Virus record (IMG/VR): IMGVR_UViG_3300035698_019105 | Span: 1-26,268 of that record | Length of the DNA: 26,268 nucleotides | DNA from: a virus | Reading direction: 5' to 3' (one strand) | Shown here: positions 14,564 to 22,651 of the stretch, piece by piece | Layout of the letters: each line of letters begins with the position of its first letter | Position numbering within the stretch: position 1 is the first letter of the stretch | Notes under the pieces: model-generated | Told to the model about the DNA's origin: nothing | Databases searched by the model: none | What the model saw: the letters and a program-made list of their open reading frames with translations, nothing else | Position numbers and translations under genes: made by a program

Positions 14564-15700
14564 GTGCCAAATAAAAATAAACCTGTATATCTTGAAGCTG
14601 ATATAGTACTTCATGAAGAGACTGTTGCTCTTAAGGAGGCAGCGTCTTCAATTATACAGTTACCTAAAAATGAAGATAAACAACCTGATCTTCTTTATTT
14701 TTCTGCTATTTTCGTATCATCAGGTGAGAATTTAAATCATGCGTATTTTCTACCAACAGAATTGGTTCAAGCTGAAGGAACAATTGTAAATAAAGCTTTA
14801 GATGTTGAACATAATGAAAGTGAAGTTATTGGTCATATATATGATCGTGCTTTTATGGATATGGAAGGTAATAAATTAGAGATAGCTGATCTTAAAACAG
14901 AGGCTTCTTTGGATAAAAAAAATATGCATATAGCTATTGCTGGTATTATATATAAAAATAGATTTCCTAATTTAGCTGAAGAAATGGCTAATAACAAGTG
15001 GCGTGTTTCGATGGAAGCATATTACCAGGATTTCGATGTTAAAATTGGAGATTTAATTATAAGTAGACAAGAAGCAGAGTCTCTTGGTTTAGCTTCTGCG
15101 GAGGAAGGTATTTTTGGTAAAATAACAAATGTAATAAAAAATGGAACAAAAATAGCAGAAGGGGCGTTAACTAGGGTATTGAGGGGTATAGTTTTTAGTG
15201 GTTGCGGGGTGGTTAAAAACCCAGCTAATCCTCCATCTGTAATATTGGAAACAGCAAAGAACAAGGAATCAAAAGAAGAAGATGAAGAAGGAATTATAAT
15301 ATTAGATTATGATAAATTAAAGCAATCTGATGAAAACATTAATAATGTAACCTCTATACATATAGAAACCAAAAAGGAGAAGGAAGAGTCTGAATTAGTA
15401 TATAACGATTCTGTAGGAATATGTGTCAGTTTTAGTAGAAGAGTTCTCGATGCTACATTTGAAAGTCCTGACACTAAAGTTATACATGAGAATTGGTGTA
15501 CTTTATATGACACAGGTTGTACTTCTTTTTCTAGAGATACAACTGATCCAAAATGTATAAGAAATAAAGATGTCACTAAGAAGGCTAAAGCTTATGTGAA
15601 TAAACTAGTTGTAGAGAAAGAGGACGAGGACAAAAGAAACAATTTGGTAACAGATTTAGAATTAGCTTTAGAAAAAGCTGATAAAGCATTAACCAATTAA
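14564..15700 (+). CDS. Prohead protease candidate
   Basis: This 378-residue protein starts at GTG 14564 with AAGGAGG upstream. The N-terminal 220 residues resemble the HK97-type prohead protease group, which cleaves scaffold and capsid proteins during maturation. NKALDVEHNESEVIGHIYD holds H83, and NKWRVSMEAYYQDF holds S149, fitting the His and Ser of that catalytic set; SGCGVVKNPANPPSVIL (about 212-228) matches its conserved ending. The C-terminal 150 residues are charged, with a patch of four cysteines (GICVSF, NWCTL, TGCTSF, PKCIR) that is unusual for the family and may form a second small domain. Position between portal and scaffold supports the call. Cleavage sites were not identified. 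Confidence 0.68.
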   Translation: MPNKNKPVYLEADIVLHEETVALKEAASSIIQLPKNEDKQPDLLYFSAIFVSSGENLNHAYFLPTELVQAEGTIVNKALDVEHNESEVIGHIYDRAFMDMEGNKLEIADLKTEASLDKKNMHIAIAGIIYKNRFPNLAEEMANNKWRVSMEAYYQDFDVKIGDLIISRQEAESLGLASAEEGIFGKITNVIKNGTKIAEGALTRVLRGIVFSGCGVVKNPANPPSVILETAKNKESKEEDEEGIIILDYDKLKQSDENINNVTSIHIETKKEKEESELVYNDSVGICVSFSRRVLDATFESPDTKVIHENWCTLYDTGCTSFSRDTTDPKCIRNKDVTKKAKAYVNKLVVEKEDEDKRNNLVTDLELALEKADKALTN

Positions 15701-15763
15701 GCTTGGTTTAACAGCTGATTGATGCGAGTCAGTTAAAATAATAATCGCAAGGAGGAGTAAATT

Positions 15764-16219
15764 ATGCCTGATTTAGGACAAGCTCAAACAGGACATACTC
15801 CAGCAGGACCTGCTGGAGGGGCGTTAAAGAGCACGCCTAAACTAACAAGAATTAATGGCGATGATAATCTTGCCGTGATTTATAGAAATCTTGGAAATAA
15901 CCACGCGTATCCGTTTGTTTTTGCTGATACATTTGCAGTTAGTTCTGGGACTACAACTATTGTATTAGCCAGCGGTGTGAAATGGCACGGTTATGATTTA
16001 GCTACATACAGTAAAGTCGCTGTTACACCAGCATGGAGTGCTGGGGATTTTTACGTTACTAAGAATACTAGTACTAACGTTATTAGTTTTACTTGTACAA
16101 CTGCTGGAGTTGATGCCGGTACATCTACAGTTGACGCAATTTTTATGGTAGGAATTGATGCTGCTGTTGAGGGTATTTACTGTAGAGGGAATACCGGAGC
16201 CGCTCCTAGCTATCCTTAA
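15764..16219 (+). CDS. Head decoration-like protein
   Basis: This 151-residue, Gly/Ala/Thr-rich, beta-strand-rich protein has a flexible N terminus (GQAQTGHTPAGPAGG) and no membrane segment. Its size and its place between protease and scaffold match head decoration proteins (gpD-like), which clamp the capsid lattice. No diagnostic motif is visible, so the call rests on context and composition. AAGGAGGAG precedes the ATG, one of the strongest sites in the window, as expected for an abundant protein. GC-richer codon use than the early genes is consistent with high expression. Confidence 0.55.
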   Translation: MPDLGQAQTGHTPAGPAGGALKSTPKLTRINGDDNLAVIYRNLGNNHAYPFVFADTFAVSSGTTTIVLASGVKWHGYDLATYSKVAVTPAWSAGDFYVTKNTSTNVISFTCTTAGVDAGTSTVDAIFMVGIDAAVEGIYCRGNTGAAPSYP

Positions 16220-16346
16220 TGGATAATTTAAAATAAAATATAGATTTAGGTAATTGGAGAAGGGGTTAAAAGTGTTATTAATAAACATTCAGGTTGATTA
16301 TTAATAAAAAATTGAAGTGAAATTACGTAAGGAGGTAAACTCTAGG

Positions 16347-17120
16347 ATGGATGAAAAACTTAAAAATGAGCTTAAAACTGAAATAGAGTCTATAGTGGCG
16401 TCTATCTTTTCTGAAAAAGAGCAAGTTAACATTAGAAAGAAAACTGAAATAGCTCTTCAAGAATCAGCAGAGAAAATTCAAGAATTAACAACTTGTCTGG
16501 AAGAGAGGAATGAAGAAATCTCTACTTTTAATGATAAGGCTACTGAGAATGAAGAGAAAATTCAGAGTCTTGAATCAGAGCTTGAGGCGGCGAAGAACGA
16601 GACTATTGAAGCTAATGAAAAGCTAACTGAAGCAGAAACTGCTTTGGCTGAAATGAAGAAAGATAGAGCAGCAGAATTTAGAATGACTGAGCTAACAAAA
16701 GCGAAAGTCGTTGATTCTGATAATAAAGCTCAACTTGCTAAGGTCCGCGAAATGTCTGATGAGGAATTTGCAACATACAGAGACGAGAGAAGTGCTCTAC
16801 GTCAGGCAGTTATTGATGAGTTGGCCGCGGCTTCTGAGGAAGTGGATGTAAATGCGCAGGCATCTGGAAATGGTGCTGAAAAGGGCGCCGGAGAAGGTGC
16901 CGAAGAGGGTGCTGAAGAAGGTTCTGAAGAGGCAGAAAAAAACGCTTCTGAGGAAGATGATGCATTACCGCCTGCCAATATAAGTCCAGGGCAGGCAGTT
17001 GCTGCCGCTTTAAATATGGAAATTATACCTACAGCTAGTATGGTTAGTAAATATACTGAGTTAGGTAATGCTATGGCGGCACGATTAACTTTACCTAAGA
17101 AACAAGAAATTGAAGTGTAA
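16347..17120 (+). CDS. Capsid scaffolding protein
   Basis: The frame is open from GTG 16317, but that start precedes the AAGGAGG site at 16329-16335; ATG 16347 is preferred, giving 257 residues. Residues 1 to about 115 form a long acidic/lysine coiled coil, and a Gly/Ala/Glu-rich repeat follows (about 173-200, units like GAEEGAEEGSEE). The C-terminal 60 residues are more ordered and end near basic LTLPKKQEIEV, possibly the capsid-binding tail. Scaffolds in the HK97 class are typically helical, acidic and just upstream of the capsid gene, as here. They chaperone procapsid assembly and are removed by the protease. The repeat in the linker could vary in length between relatives. Confidence 0.72.
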   Translation: MDEKLKNELKTEIESIVASIFSEKEQVNIRKKTEIALQESAEKIQELTTCLEERNEEISTFNDKATENEEKIQSLESELEAAKNETIEANEKLTEAETALAEMKKDRAAEFRMTELTKAKVVDSDNKAQLAKVREMSDEEFATYRDERSALRQAVIDELAAASEEVDVNAQASGNGAEKGAGEGAEEGAEEGSEEAEKNASEEDDALPPANISPGQAVAAALNMEIIPTASMVSKYTELGNAMAARLTLPKKQEIEV

Positions 17121-17134
17121 GGAGGAAAAAGGAT

Positions 17135-17827
17135 ATGTTTATAACTAGACATCCTGTTGTGGAAAATCAATTTTGTAGCTATGCAGCACAAACTAGTATT
17201 ACTGCCGGTATTGGAGGGGTTCTTTGCTATGCTGGTGCCGTTCTATATATGGACAATACAACTGCTGCTGATGTAGAGAATGCGATAGTAAAGCGTTATA
17301 ATCTTGAAAGTGAAGAGCCATCAGATACAATGGAGAGAATTCCTATAGGTTTTGCTATGCAGAAGGTTAAAGCTGGATATCATAATGTGCATCCTACTGG
17401 TTTTATGATGCCTGGAGATCTTGGTTCTAGTGATGTTATAGCACAGCCTTCATATAACGCAACTACTGGCGCAGTTAATGGTACCAAGTCGGCTCCTATA
17501 GGTGTTGCTCATCTAGGAATTTGGGATACAGTGCATTATTGTTGTGAAGTTACCAGTGGTCTTCCGACTACTGGAAATGTTGTTATTGCAACTGCTGATC
17601 AGCCCATGCCTGGTGACAATCTTAGGGTTGCCGCTAACGCTGAAAGCCGTGTGGTTAATGAAGGTGATGGTTTCGCTAATTCAGGTGATGATGTTTATAA
17701 AGGCGAGGTATTCACAAATGTTACCACAGTTGTAGGACGTGTTATTAAAGGCGTGACTGCTGCAAAGGCGATGGCTAATGCCAATAATACTTCACTTTAT
17801 AGCATTAGGATTAAGCTGTTAGTATAA
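17135..17827 (+). CDS. Capsid-associated structural protein
   Basis: This 230-residue protein lies between scaffold and major capsid genes. The sequence is rich in Gly, Ala, Val and Thr with a beta-strand character (GGVLCYAGAVLYMD, GRVIKGVTAAKAM, YSIRIKLLV). It has no signal or membrane segment. It resembles the decoration or cementing proteins found directly upstream of capsid genes in large phages, but no motif proves it. AAGGAGG lies upstream of the ATG. Codon use matches that of the capsid gene, suggesting an abundant product. A minor capsid or vertex protein is the alternative. Confidence 0.6.
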   Translation: MFITRHPVVENQFCSYAAQTSITAGIGGVLCYAGAVLYMDNTTAADVENAIVKRYNLESEEPSDTMERIPIGFAMQKVKAGYHNVHPTGFMMPGDLGSSDVIAQPSYNATTGAVNGTKSAPIGVAHLGIWDTVHYCCEVTSGLPTTGNVVIATADQPMPGDNLRVAANAESRVVNEGDGFANSGDDVYKGEVFTNVTTVVGRVIKGVTAAKAMANANNTSLYSIRIKLLV

Positions 17828-17843
17828 TAAAGAAACAAAATAA

Positions 17844-17870
17844 CGGATTAAGGCACAAATAGTGCTTCCG
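17844..17870 (+). other. Small hairpin upstream of the capsid gene
   Basis: CGG...AAGGCAC-AAATA-GTGCTT-CCG can fold into a bulged stem in the leader of the major capsid mRNA. No T run follows, so it is not a terminator. It could mark an RNA processing site or stabilise the transcript. Confidence 0.3.
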
Positions 17871-17896
17871 AAAATACTTAAGGAGGAGTTGTTAAT

Positions 17897-18964
17897 ATGG
17901 ATAGACAAGAAATGATGGAGCTTTTTAGAGCCACTGCTGACATTCATACACAAGAAGGTATGGCTGCCTATAGAGCTTTTGCCGCTGCGTTGACAACTCC
18001 AATTCTACAGAAGATTGAACTGGAATCAATTATGCGAAAACTATTCGCTGTTGAAAGACTTGGGCCAGGTGCGCAAGCAGTGTACCCTGTTGCAGAGGAT
18101 TTTGAGATTCCGGTGTGGGTACTTCCTGGTTTGGGCTATGTGGCTCAGAACTTCATCGAAGGTATTGGTGAAGAGGTTTATGTTCCCACGTTTACTATAG
18201 ATGCTTCTGCGGATTGGAAAATTACATACGCTAGAGATTCTCGTATTGATATTGCCAGCCGGGCCGCTGCGAGGGCCGCTAAGGATCTGGCTAACTATGA
18301 AGAGGAATGTGGTTGGAGAGTTATTATGCCTTCGGCTACTTCATCTTTCTCAGGAAAGGGACTGCTTGGTTCCAGACCTGCCCCTATTTATGAAATTAAC
18401 CCGGCTTCTACTGGAGCTGGTTACTTGTCAAAAGAGCTCATCAATAAGATGATGGTTGGTTTTAAAAGAATAGGAAGAACTCTTACGGATTTATATGTGT
18501 CTCCAGAAGATGCTGCTGATATCCGTGAGTGGACGGATACGGATATTGACCCTGTGACCAGAAGAGAGATTTTTCAAGCTGCTGGTATGGGTAGTATTTG
18601 GAATGTGAGTTTGCATGAAGTTCAGCATTTGGGTGCTACTGGTATGTATAATATCAACGGTGCCACTTCAGCATATGGTAAGTTTCTTGCTACTGCTGGT
18701 GCTTACGGTTCTTATACGTTAGATAATGCTAATATTACTTCTGCTGATGGTACAATTGATACTCTCGGTGAAACACAAATTCTTGGTTTTGACTTGGGTG
18801 TTAATGATTCTCTTGTCATGCCTATCCGTAAAGAGTACGAGGCCCATGATGACCCAACTTTACTTAGAGTTCAGAAACAAGGATTCTTTGGATGGGCAGA
18901 GCTTGGCTTTGCTTGTTTAGATAGTAGAATGATTGGTATGGGTGTTATTGATAGAAGTCTATAA
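17897..18964 (+). CDS. Major capsid protein (HK97 fold)
   Basis: This 355-residue protein has the features of an HK97-type shell protein. An N-terminal helix (MDRQEMMELFRATADIHTQ) leads to an extended loop segment (about 66-105), a long spine helix region (IDIASRAAARAAKDLANYEEE) and A-domain strands. LTDLYVSPEDAADIREW is the typical 'thlyvspe' segment, and the C terminus reads GFFGWAELGFACLDSRMIGMGVIDRSL. It sits after scaffold and decoration genes. AAGGAGGAG precedes the ATG. Codons are the most GC-rich in the window, consistent with the highest expression. A strong hairpin follows the stop codon. Confidence 0.9.
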   Translation: MDRQEMMELFRATADIHTQEGMAAYRAFAAALTTPILQKIELESIMRKLFAVERLGPGAQAVYPVAEDFEIPVWVLPGLGYVAQNFIEGIGEEVYVPTFTIDASADWKITYARDSRIDIASRAAARAAKDLANYEEECGWRVIMPSATSSFSGKGLLGSRPAPIYEINPASTGAGYLSKELINKMMVGFKRIGRTLTDLYVSPEDAADIREWTDTDIDPVTRREIFQAAGMGSIWNVSLHEVQHLGATGMYNINGATSAYGKFLATAGAYGSYTLDNANITSADGTIDTLGETQILGFDLGVNDSLVMPIRKEYEAHDDPTLLRVQKQGFFGWAELGFACLDSRMIGMGVIDRSL

Positions 18965-18972
18965 GATATAAA

Positions 18973-19015
18973 TGCTTAGCACTTCATTTTAAATGAGGTG
19001 CTAAGCTTGCTTTAA
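18973..19015 (+). terminator. Hairpin/terminator after the major capsid gene
   Basis: GCTTAGCACTTCATTTT pairs with AAATGAGGTGCTAAGC over about 15 positions, including one G-T pair, directly after the capsid stop. The downstream tract TTGCTTT is only moderately T-rich, so it may terminate partially or protect the capsid mRNA 3' end. Confidence 0.6.
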
Positions 19016-19060
19016 ATGAATGGACAAGGGAAATAAATACTATTGAAAAGGAGAATAATT

Positions 19061-19555
19061 ATGAAAGGATTTGTTAAGAATTCTACACCAGTATGGGCTC
19101 ATGCTATGAAAAGAGCTATTGGGCCTAATCAAATTGTTCTATTAGATGATTTATATGAACAATATGGTAAAAAGCATGATTTGGCTGAAGGAGAGGAATT
19201 TGTAGGTTGGTTAAGATCTGTTAAATTAAGAGATACTAATCGCTGGCAAATAAATTTTGAAGGTATTATTGAAAGTAAGGAACAAGAAATAGAAAAACAA
19301 GAAATAGAAGAATCAGATATAGAACCGATGGTTGTAGAAGTGAGAGGAGGAGTTATGCCTCCAATAGTTCCTGTTGATATGGAGGTTAAAGATGTTGTGT
19401 CATTATCGGTTCGTAAGTCTAGAGAAATAGTACCTAAAATTACTGATTTGAAGTTATTGAAATATGCAATGCAAGAAGCAAATCAGTTAGCAAATAAAGA
19501 TAGTTTATGTAGAATTTTGAGAAAAAGAATTAGAGAAATTGAAATTTCTAGATAG
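19061..19555 (+). CDS. Conserved post-capsid protein, unknown
   Basis: The longest frame starts at TTG 19043, but ATG 19061 with AAAAGGAG eight bases before it is the clear start, giving 164 residues. The N-terminal 60 residues (VKNSTPVWAHAMKR, GPNQIVLLDDLYEQYGKK, FVGWLRSVKLRD) resemble a small domain often encoded after capsid genes in large phages, possibly binding the shell or head-tail junction. The middle is an acidic linker with a repeated KQEIE unit, and the C terminus is a basic helix. The role is not established. Hairpins on both sides isolate this gene as a separate transcription segment. Confidence 0.6.
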   Translation: MKGFVKNSTPVWAHAMKRAIGPNQIVLLDDLYEQYGKKHDLAEGEEFVGWLRSVKLRDTNRWQINFEGIIESKEQEIEKQEIEESDIEPMVVEVRGGVMPPIVPVDMEVKDVVSLSVRKSREIVPKITDLKLLKYAMQEANQLANKDSLCRILRKRIREIEISR

Positions 19556-19595
19556 TATGATTAGGGACGGGAACTAATATAAATAGGAGAAAACT

Positions 19596-19685
19596 ATGTT
19601 ACTACGCATAGATACTAATGTATATTATAAAGGCAGACTTAGTGGGGACACTGGTTTGCCTTTTTTATTTGGAAAAGGAGAATAA
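19596..19685 (+). CDS. 29-residue leader ORF overlapping a terminator
   Basis: ATG 19596 has AGGAG at good spacing. The frame runs 29 codons (starts MLLRIDTNVYYKGRLSGDTG) and stops one base before the glycosyltransferase ATG. The whole terminator at 19629-19666 lies within it. The peptide has no recognised family. The good initiation signal and exact placement argue for a real leader ORF. Confidence 0.45.
   Translation: MLLRIDTNVYYKGRLSGDTGLPFLFGKGE
19629..19666 (+). terminator. Strong intrinsic terminator before the glycan block
   Basis: AAAGGCAGACT pairs with GGTTTGCCTTT (11 positions, two G-T pairs). The interior AGTG/CACT extends the stem around a GGGA loop, and six T follow. This is the best intrinsic terminator in the window. 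It separates the capsid region from the glycosyltransferase genes, yet no promoter is evident between it and the next ATG. Confidence 0.75.
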
Positions 19686-19686
19686 C

Positions 19687-22098
19687 ATGGATAAGATATC
19701 AAATCTTGCAATAATTAAAAAGGAAAAAAGCCCTAAAGATTTAACTTTTAAGTATGTGGATGATGAAAAGGATATGAATAGAAGGAAAATTATATTTAAA
19801 CATAGTAGGGCTATAGGAGATACTTTGATGTTTACGGCGGGGGTGAGGGATTTTAAGCTTTTATTTCCGGATATTGAGATAAATGTTGACAGTAATTTTC
19901 CAACTTTGTGGGAAAATAACCCTTATCTTAGTAGTAATATAAAGAAAGGTGATCCTGGAGTTGAATTTTATAAAGTAGGCTATCCTATCATCAATAATTG
20001 TAATGATTCATATATGCATTTTACAGCGGGGTTTTTATATAATATGATAGCGACTGTAGATGCACATGAACGATTACCTATGTCTATCGGAGAGTTTGCT
20101 TCTGTTTTTTCTGGAGGAGAAGTAGGTGACTATGGTTTTGGTAAGGCTGAAGGTGGTGTTGATGGGCCAAGGCTTTTAACTACTCTTCGAGAAAAGTATG
20201 GCACAAGAAAACACAAAGGTGGACTTGCTCATTTACCTAAACATCTACAAGATGTATATGGAAATCAAGATAACTTTTGTTCTGTTTTTGGAAGACAGCG
20301 AGCCGATATTTATTTAACTGAGAAAGAGAAGTCTTATAGTTTGATAAAAGATCTTTATGGTGATGGTGTTAAATACTGGGTTATATCTCCAGGCGGAAAG
20401 ACGGATTGTACATGTAAAATTTGGGATTGGAGAAGATTTCAAGATGTTGTAAATCATTTTGATGGGTTGATTAAATTTGTAGTAATTGGTAAAAGCGATC
20501 ATGTGGTAGAAAAACTTAAAAACGTAATAGATCTAACTGATAAGTTTAATGATGATGTTAGAGGAATAATACCTCTTGTCTATCATTCTGAAGGGTGTGT
20601 AAGTGGGGTTTCTTTTCTTATGCATCTAGCGGCTGCGGTTCCTTCAAGATTTCGACAAGAAAGAAAACCTTGTGTTGCTATTTATGGTGGTCGTGAGCCA
20701 ACGTCTTTTACTGCTTATTGCAATCATCAAATATTACACACTAATGGCGCTTTTACTTGTTGTGATAATGGCGGGTGTTGGCATTCAAGGGTGGTACCAC
20801 TGTCAACAAACCCTAAACGAAATACGAGGTTTTGCAAATTGTCAGTAGAAGTGGAGGACAGGACTATTCAGGAATGTATGGAAGCCATATCTGCTAATGA
20901 TGTTATAAGAGCCATAGAAAAGTACTATTCTGGAAATATTTACAGTTATATGGAAAAGACTATTAAGCCTCCTAAAATTGAGATAGCGGAACCTATTGTA
21001 GCTAAATCTTCAGATCAGGAGATTAATGTTCTTGCATCTTTATCTTCAAAAGGAGGCGGCGAACAATCTGCATGTATGATAGTAAAGCTTCTTAGAAAAA
21101 ATGGCTGGAAAGTTAATTTTCATCCTTGGGATAAAGTTCACGAAGATTATGACAAAAAAGAACTTGATATAAGTAAGTATTCTTTTAAGGAAGGAATGCA
21201 AAAGAACATGGTTGTTGGTGTTCCATTGTTGTTTTACGCTAATGATCAGATAGGTGCTTTTTGTGAAGAATCGCAAGCTATAGTAGAAAAAAGTTCCGCT
21301 GTTATGATAGGCATTAATTATGTGAATAGTAAACTACCTAAATGTAGATGGTTAGACAAGACTAATAAATTAAGAGCAGTAATTTTTCAAAATACAGAAA
21401 AAAGAGATGAGTTTGAATGTGATAGGTTAGGATTTGAGAATACAAAACAAGTTGTTTTATTTGGTGCTATAGATCTTAATAAATATCTAGAGGTATGTAA
21501 TAAGAAAAGAACAAAAGATGATCCTTTTGTGATATTAAAACATTGCACGGCTGATTGGAGGAAATATGTTACTGAAGAATCATCTAAAAAAGGCTCAAAA
21601 ATTCATTTATGGCAAAAGAAGTTTTTTAAAGAGCCTGATACTAAATTTTATACAAGATTACTAAAAGACACTAAGAATACCAGATTTGAATTTATGGAAG
21701 CTCATAAAGAATTAGTTGATTATTTTAAAGATAATAAACGTATGGTTTTTCATAAATGGAATTCTATGGATGTTGGGGAATTTCTTTCTAGAGGACATCT
21801 TTATTTGTATAGGTCCTCTAATGCCTGGAGAGATCAGTATCCACGTGTAGTGGCTGAAGCTCTTGCTGTTGGTTTGCCGGTATTAAGTGAACCTAGAGAT
21901 GGTACACGAGATAGAGTTGTGCATGGTACAACTGGTTTTTATTGTGTACATTATGATGAATTCCTACTTAATATTAAAACTTTGCAGAGGAAAACGGATT
22001 TATGTTATTCCATGGGCAATACAGCAAAGAAATGGGCAAAGAAAAATTTAGATCCTGAGAAATGGATAGATATTATAGGAGATATATTAGATGGCTAG
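19687..22098 (+). CDS. Two-domain glycosyltransferase, GT9-like plus GT4-like
   Basis: The frame is open from 19618, but ATG 19687 has AAAAGGAG upstream; 803 residues. The first half resembles family 9 heptosyltransferases: KHSRAIGDTLMFTAGVRDFKLLFP (38-61, with G44-D45), a later VISPGGKTDCTCKIW, and the donor-site stretch CVSGVSFLMHLAAAV and CVAIYGGREP. A cysteine-rich CCDNGGCW follows. The second half, from about 445, is GT-B family 4 type: LASLSSKGGGEQSACM, then PRVVAEALAVGLPVLSEPRDG (719-739), the nucleotide-sugar-binding helix. Both domains probably transfer sugars from nucleotide donors, perhaps adding two successive units. It overlaps the next gene by eight bases and leads the block. 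Confidence 0.82.
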   Translation: MDKISNLAIIKKEKSPKDLTFKYVDDEKDMNRRKIIFKHSRAIGDTLMFTAGVRDFKLLFPDIEINVDSNFPTLWENNPYLSSNIKKGDPGVEFYKVGYPIINNCNDSYMHFTAGFLYNMIATVDAHERLPMSIGEFASVFSGGEVGDYGFGKAEGGVDGPRLLTTLREKYGTRKHKGGLAHLPKHLQDVYGNQDNFCSVFGRQRADIYLTEKEKSYSLIKDLYGDGVKYWVISPGGKTDCTCKIWDWRRFQDVVNHFDGLIKFVVIGKSDHVVEKLKNVIDLTDKFNDDVRGIIPLVYHSEGCVSGVSFLMHLAAAVPSRFRQERKPCVAIYGGREPTSFTAYCNHQILHTNGAFTCCDNGGCWHSRVVPLSTNPKRNTRFCKLSVEVEDRTIQECMEAISANDVIRAIEKYYSGNIYSYMEKTIKPPKIEIAEPIVAKSSDQEINVLASLSSKGGGEQSACMIVKLLRKNGWKVNFHPWDKVHEDYDKKELDISKYSFKEGMQKNMVVGVPLLFYANDQIGAFCEESQAIVEKSSAVMIGINYVNSKLPKCRWLDKTNKLRAVIFQNTEKRDEFECDRLGFENTKQVVLFGAIDLNKYLEVCNKKRTKDDPFVILKHCTADWRKYVTEESSKKGSKIHLWQKKFFKEPDTKFYTRLLKDTKNTRFEFMEAHKELVDYFKDNKRMVFHKWNSMDVGEFLSRGHLYLYRSSNAWRDQYPRVVAEALAVGLPVLSEPRDGTRDRVVHGTTGFYCVHYDEFLLNIKTLQRKTDLCYSMGNTAKKWAKKNLDPEKWIDIIGDILDG

Positions 22099-22651
22099 AC
22101 GACAAGATTGGTCAATAATTGAACAGCTAGGTGATATCATTTTAAATAATGTTGAAGGACAGATACTTGAAATAGGAATTGGACATTCAACTCCCATCCT
22201 TAGTAGATTAGCTGATGAGTTTGATAGAACTCTCTTTTGTCTTGAGAAGAGTGAGTGGCGATGTAATTGGGCAAAGATGTTTGGTTGTACAATATTCCAA
22301 GGAAAGTCTCTAACTAATATGAATAAACTTTCAACAATTCCTATAGCTTTAGGTTTAATTGACGGTAAACATAAAGCAGATACAGTAAGGGCTGAGATTG
22401 CTTTTTTTATAGAAAGGCTATCAATTGGTGGTGTAATTTTTTTACATGATACTTATAGACTCTCTTCTCCACTCTTGAGAAAAGGCAAAGATTGTTATGA
22501 CGAAAAAGCTATAGGAGATGTTTACAAAGTTAGGCAAGAATTAGAGTGTTTAGATAACGTACAGACTTTTACATGGCCCTACACAGCTATGAGCTGTGGA
22601 TTAACTATGGTCATGAAACTGGATCTCGGGAGGCCTTACTATGAGTCATAA
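22091..22651 (+). CDS. SAM-dependent methyltransferase-like protein (1)
   Basis: This 186-residue, class I Rossmann protein has motif I ILEIGIGHS (residues 25-33), a second-strand acidic FCLEKSEW, then ALGLIDGKHKADTVRAEIAFFIERLSIGGVIFLHDTY. That is the Methyltransf_24-like 'DG.H......D...w...L..GG.i..HD' pattern. It has the fold to bind S-adenosylmethionine; the acceptor is unknown, perhaps a sugar hydroxyl, as such enzymes often accompany glycosyltransferases. It overlaps the preceding stop and the following start, indicating tight coupling. Confidence 0.75.
   Translation: MARRQDWSIIEQLGDIILNNVEGQILEIGIGHSTPILSRLADEFDRTLFCLEKSEWRCNWAKMFGCTIFQGKSLTNMNKLSTIPIALGLIDGKHKADTVRAEIAFFIERLSIGGVIFLHDTYRLSSPLLRKGKDCYDEKAIGDVYKVRQELECLDNVQTFTWPYTAMSCGLTMVMKLDLGRPYYES

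Noticed and set aside
15689-15740. Possible terminator after the protease candidate (TTAACCAA/TTGGTTTAA and CTGATT/AGTCAG stems)
   Set aside because: The stems are short or bulged, the first overlaps coding sequence, and no T run follows either.
16275-16307. Two copies of TTATTAATAA before the scaffold gene
   Set aside because: The 10-mer is self-complementary AT-rich sequence, easily expected by chance here, and there is no consensus promoter or operator around it.
17544-18920. Second-frame + strand ORFs of 60-83 codons within the decoration and capsid genes
   Set aside because: They are Leu-rich out-of-frame translations of the GC-richer structural genes, with no binding sites, and the main frames are clearly coding.
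19618-19686. N-terminal extension of the GT9-like protein from ATG 19618
   Set aside because: The extension would be translated from the terminator stem without a binding site, whereas ATG 19687 has AAAAGGAG correctly spaced.
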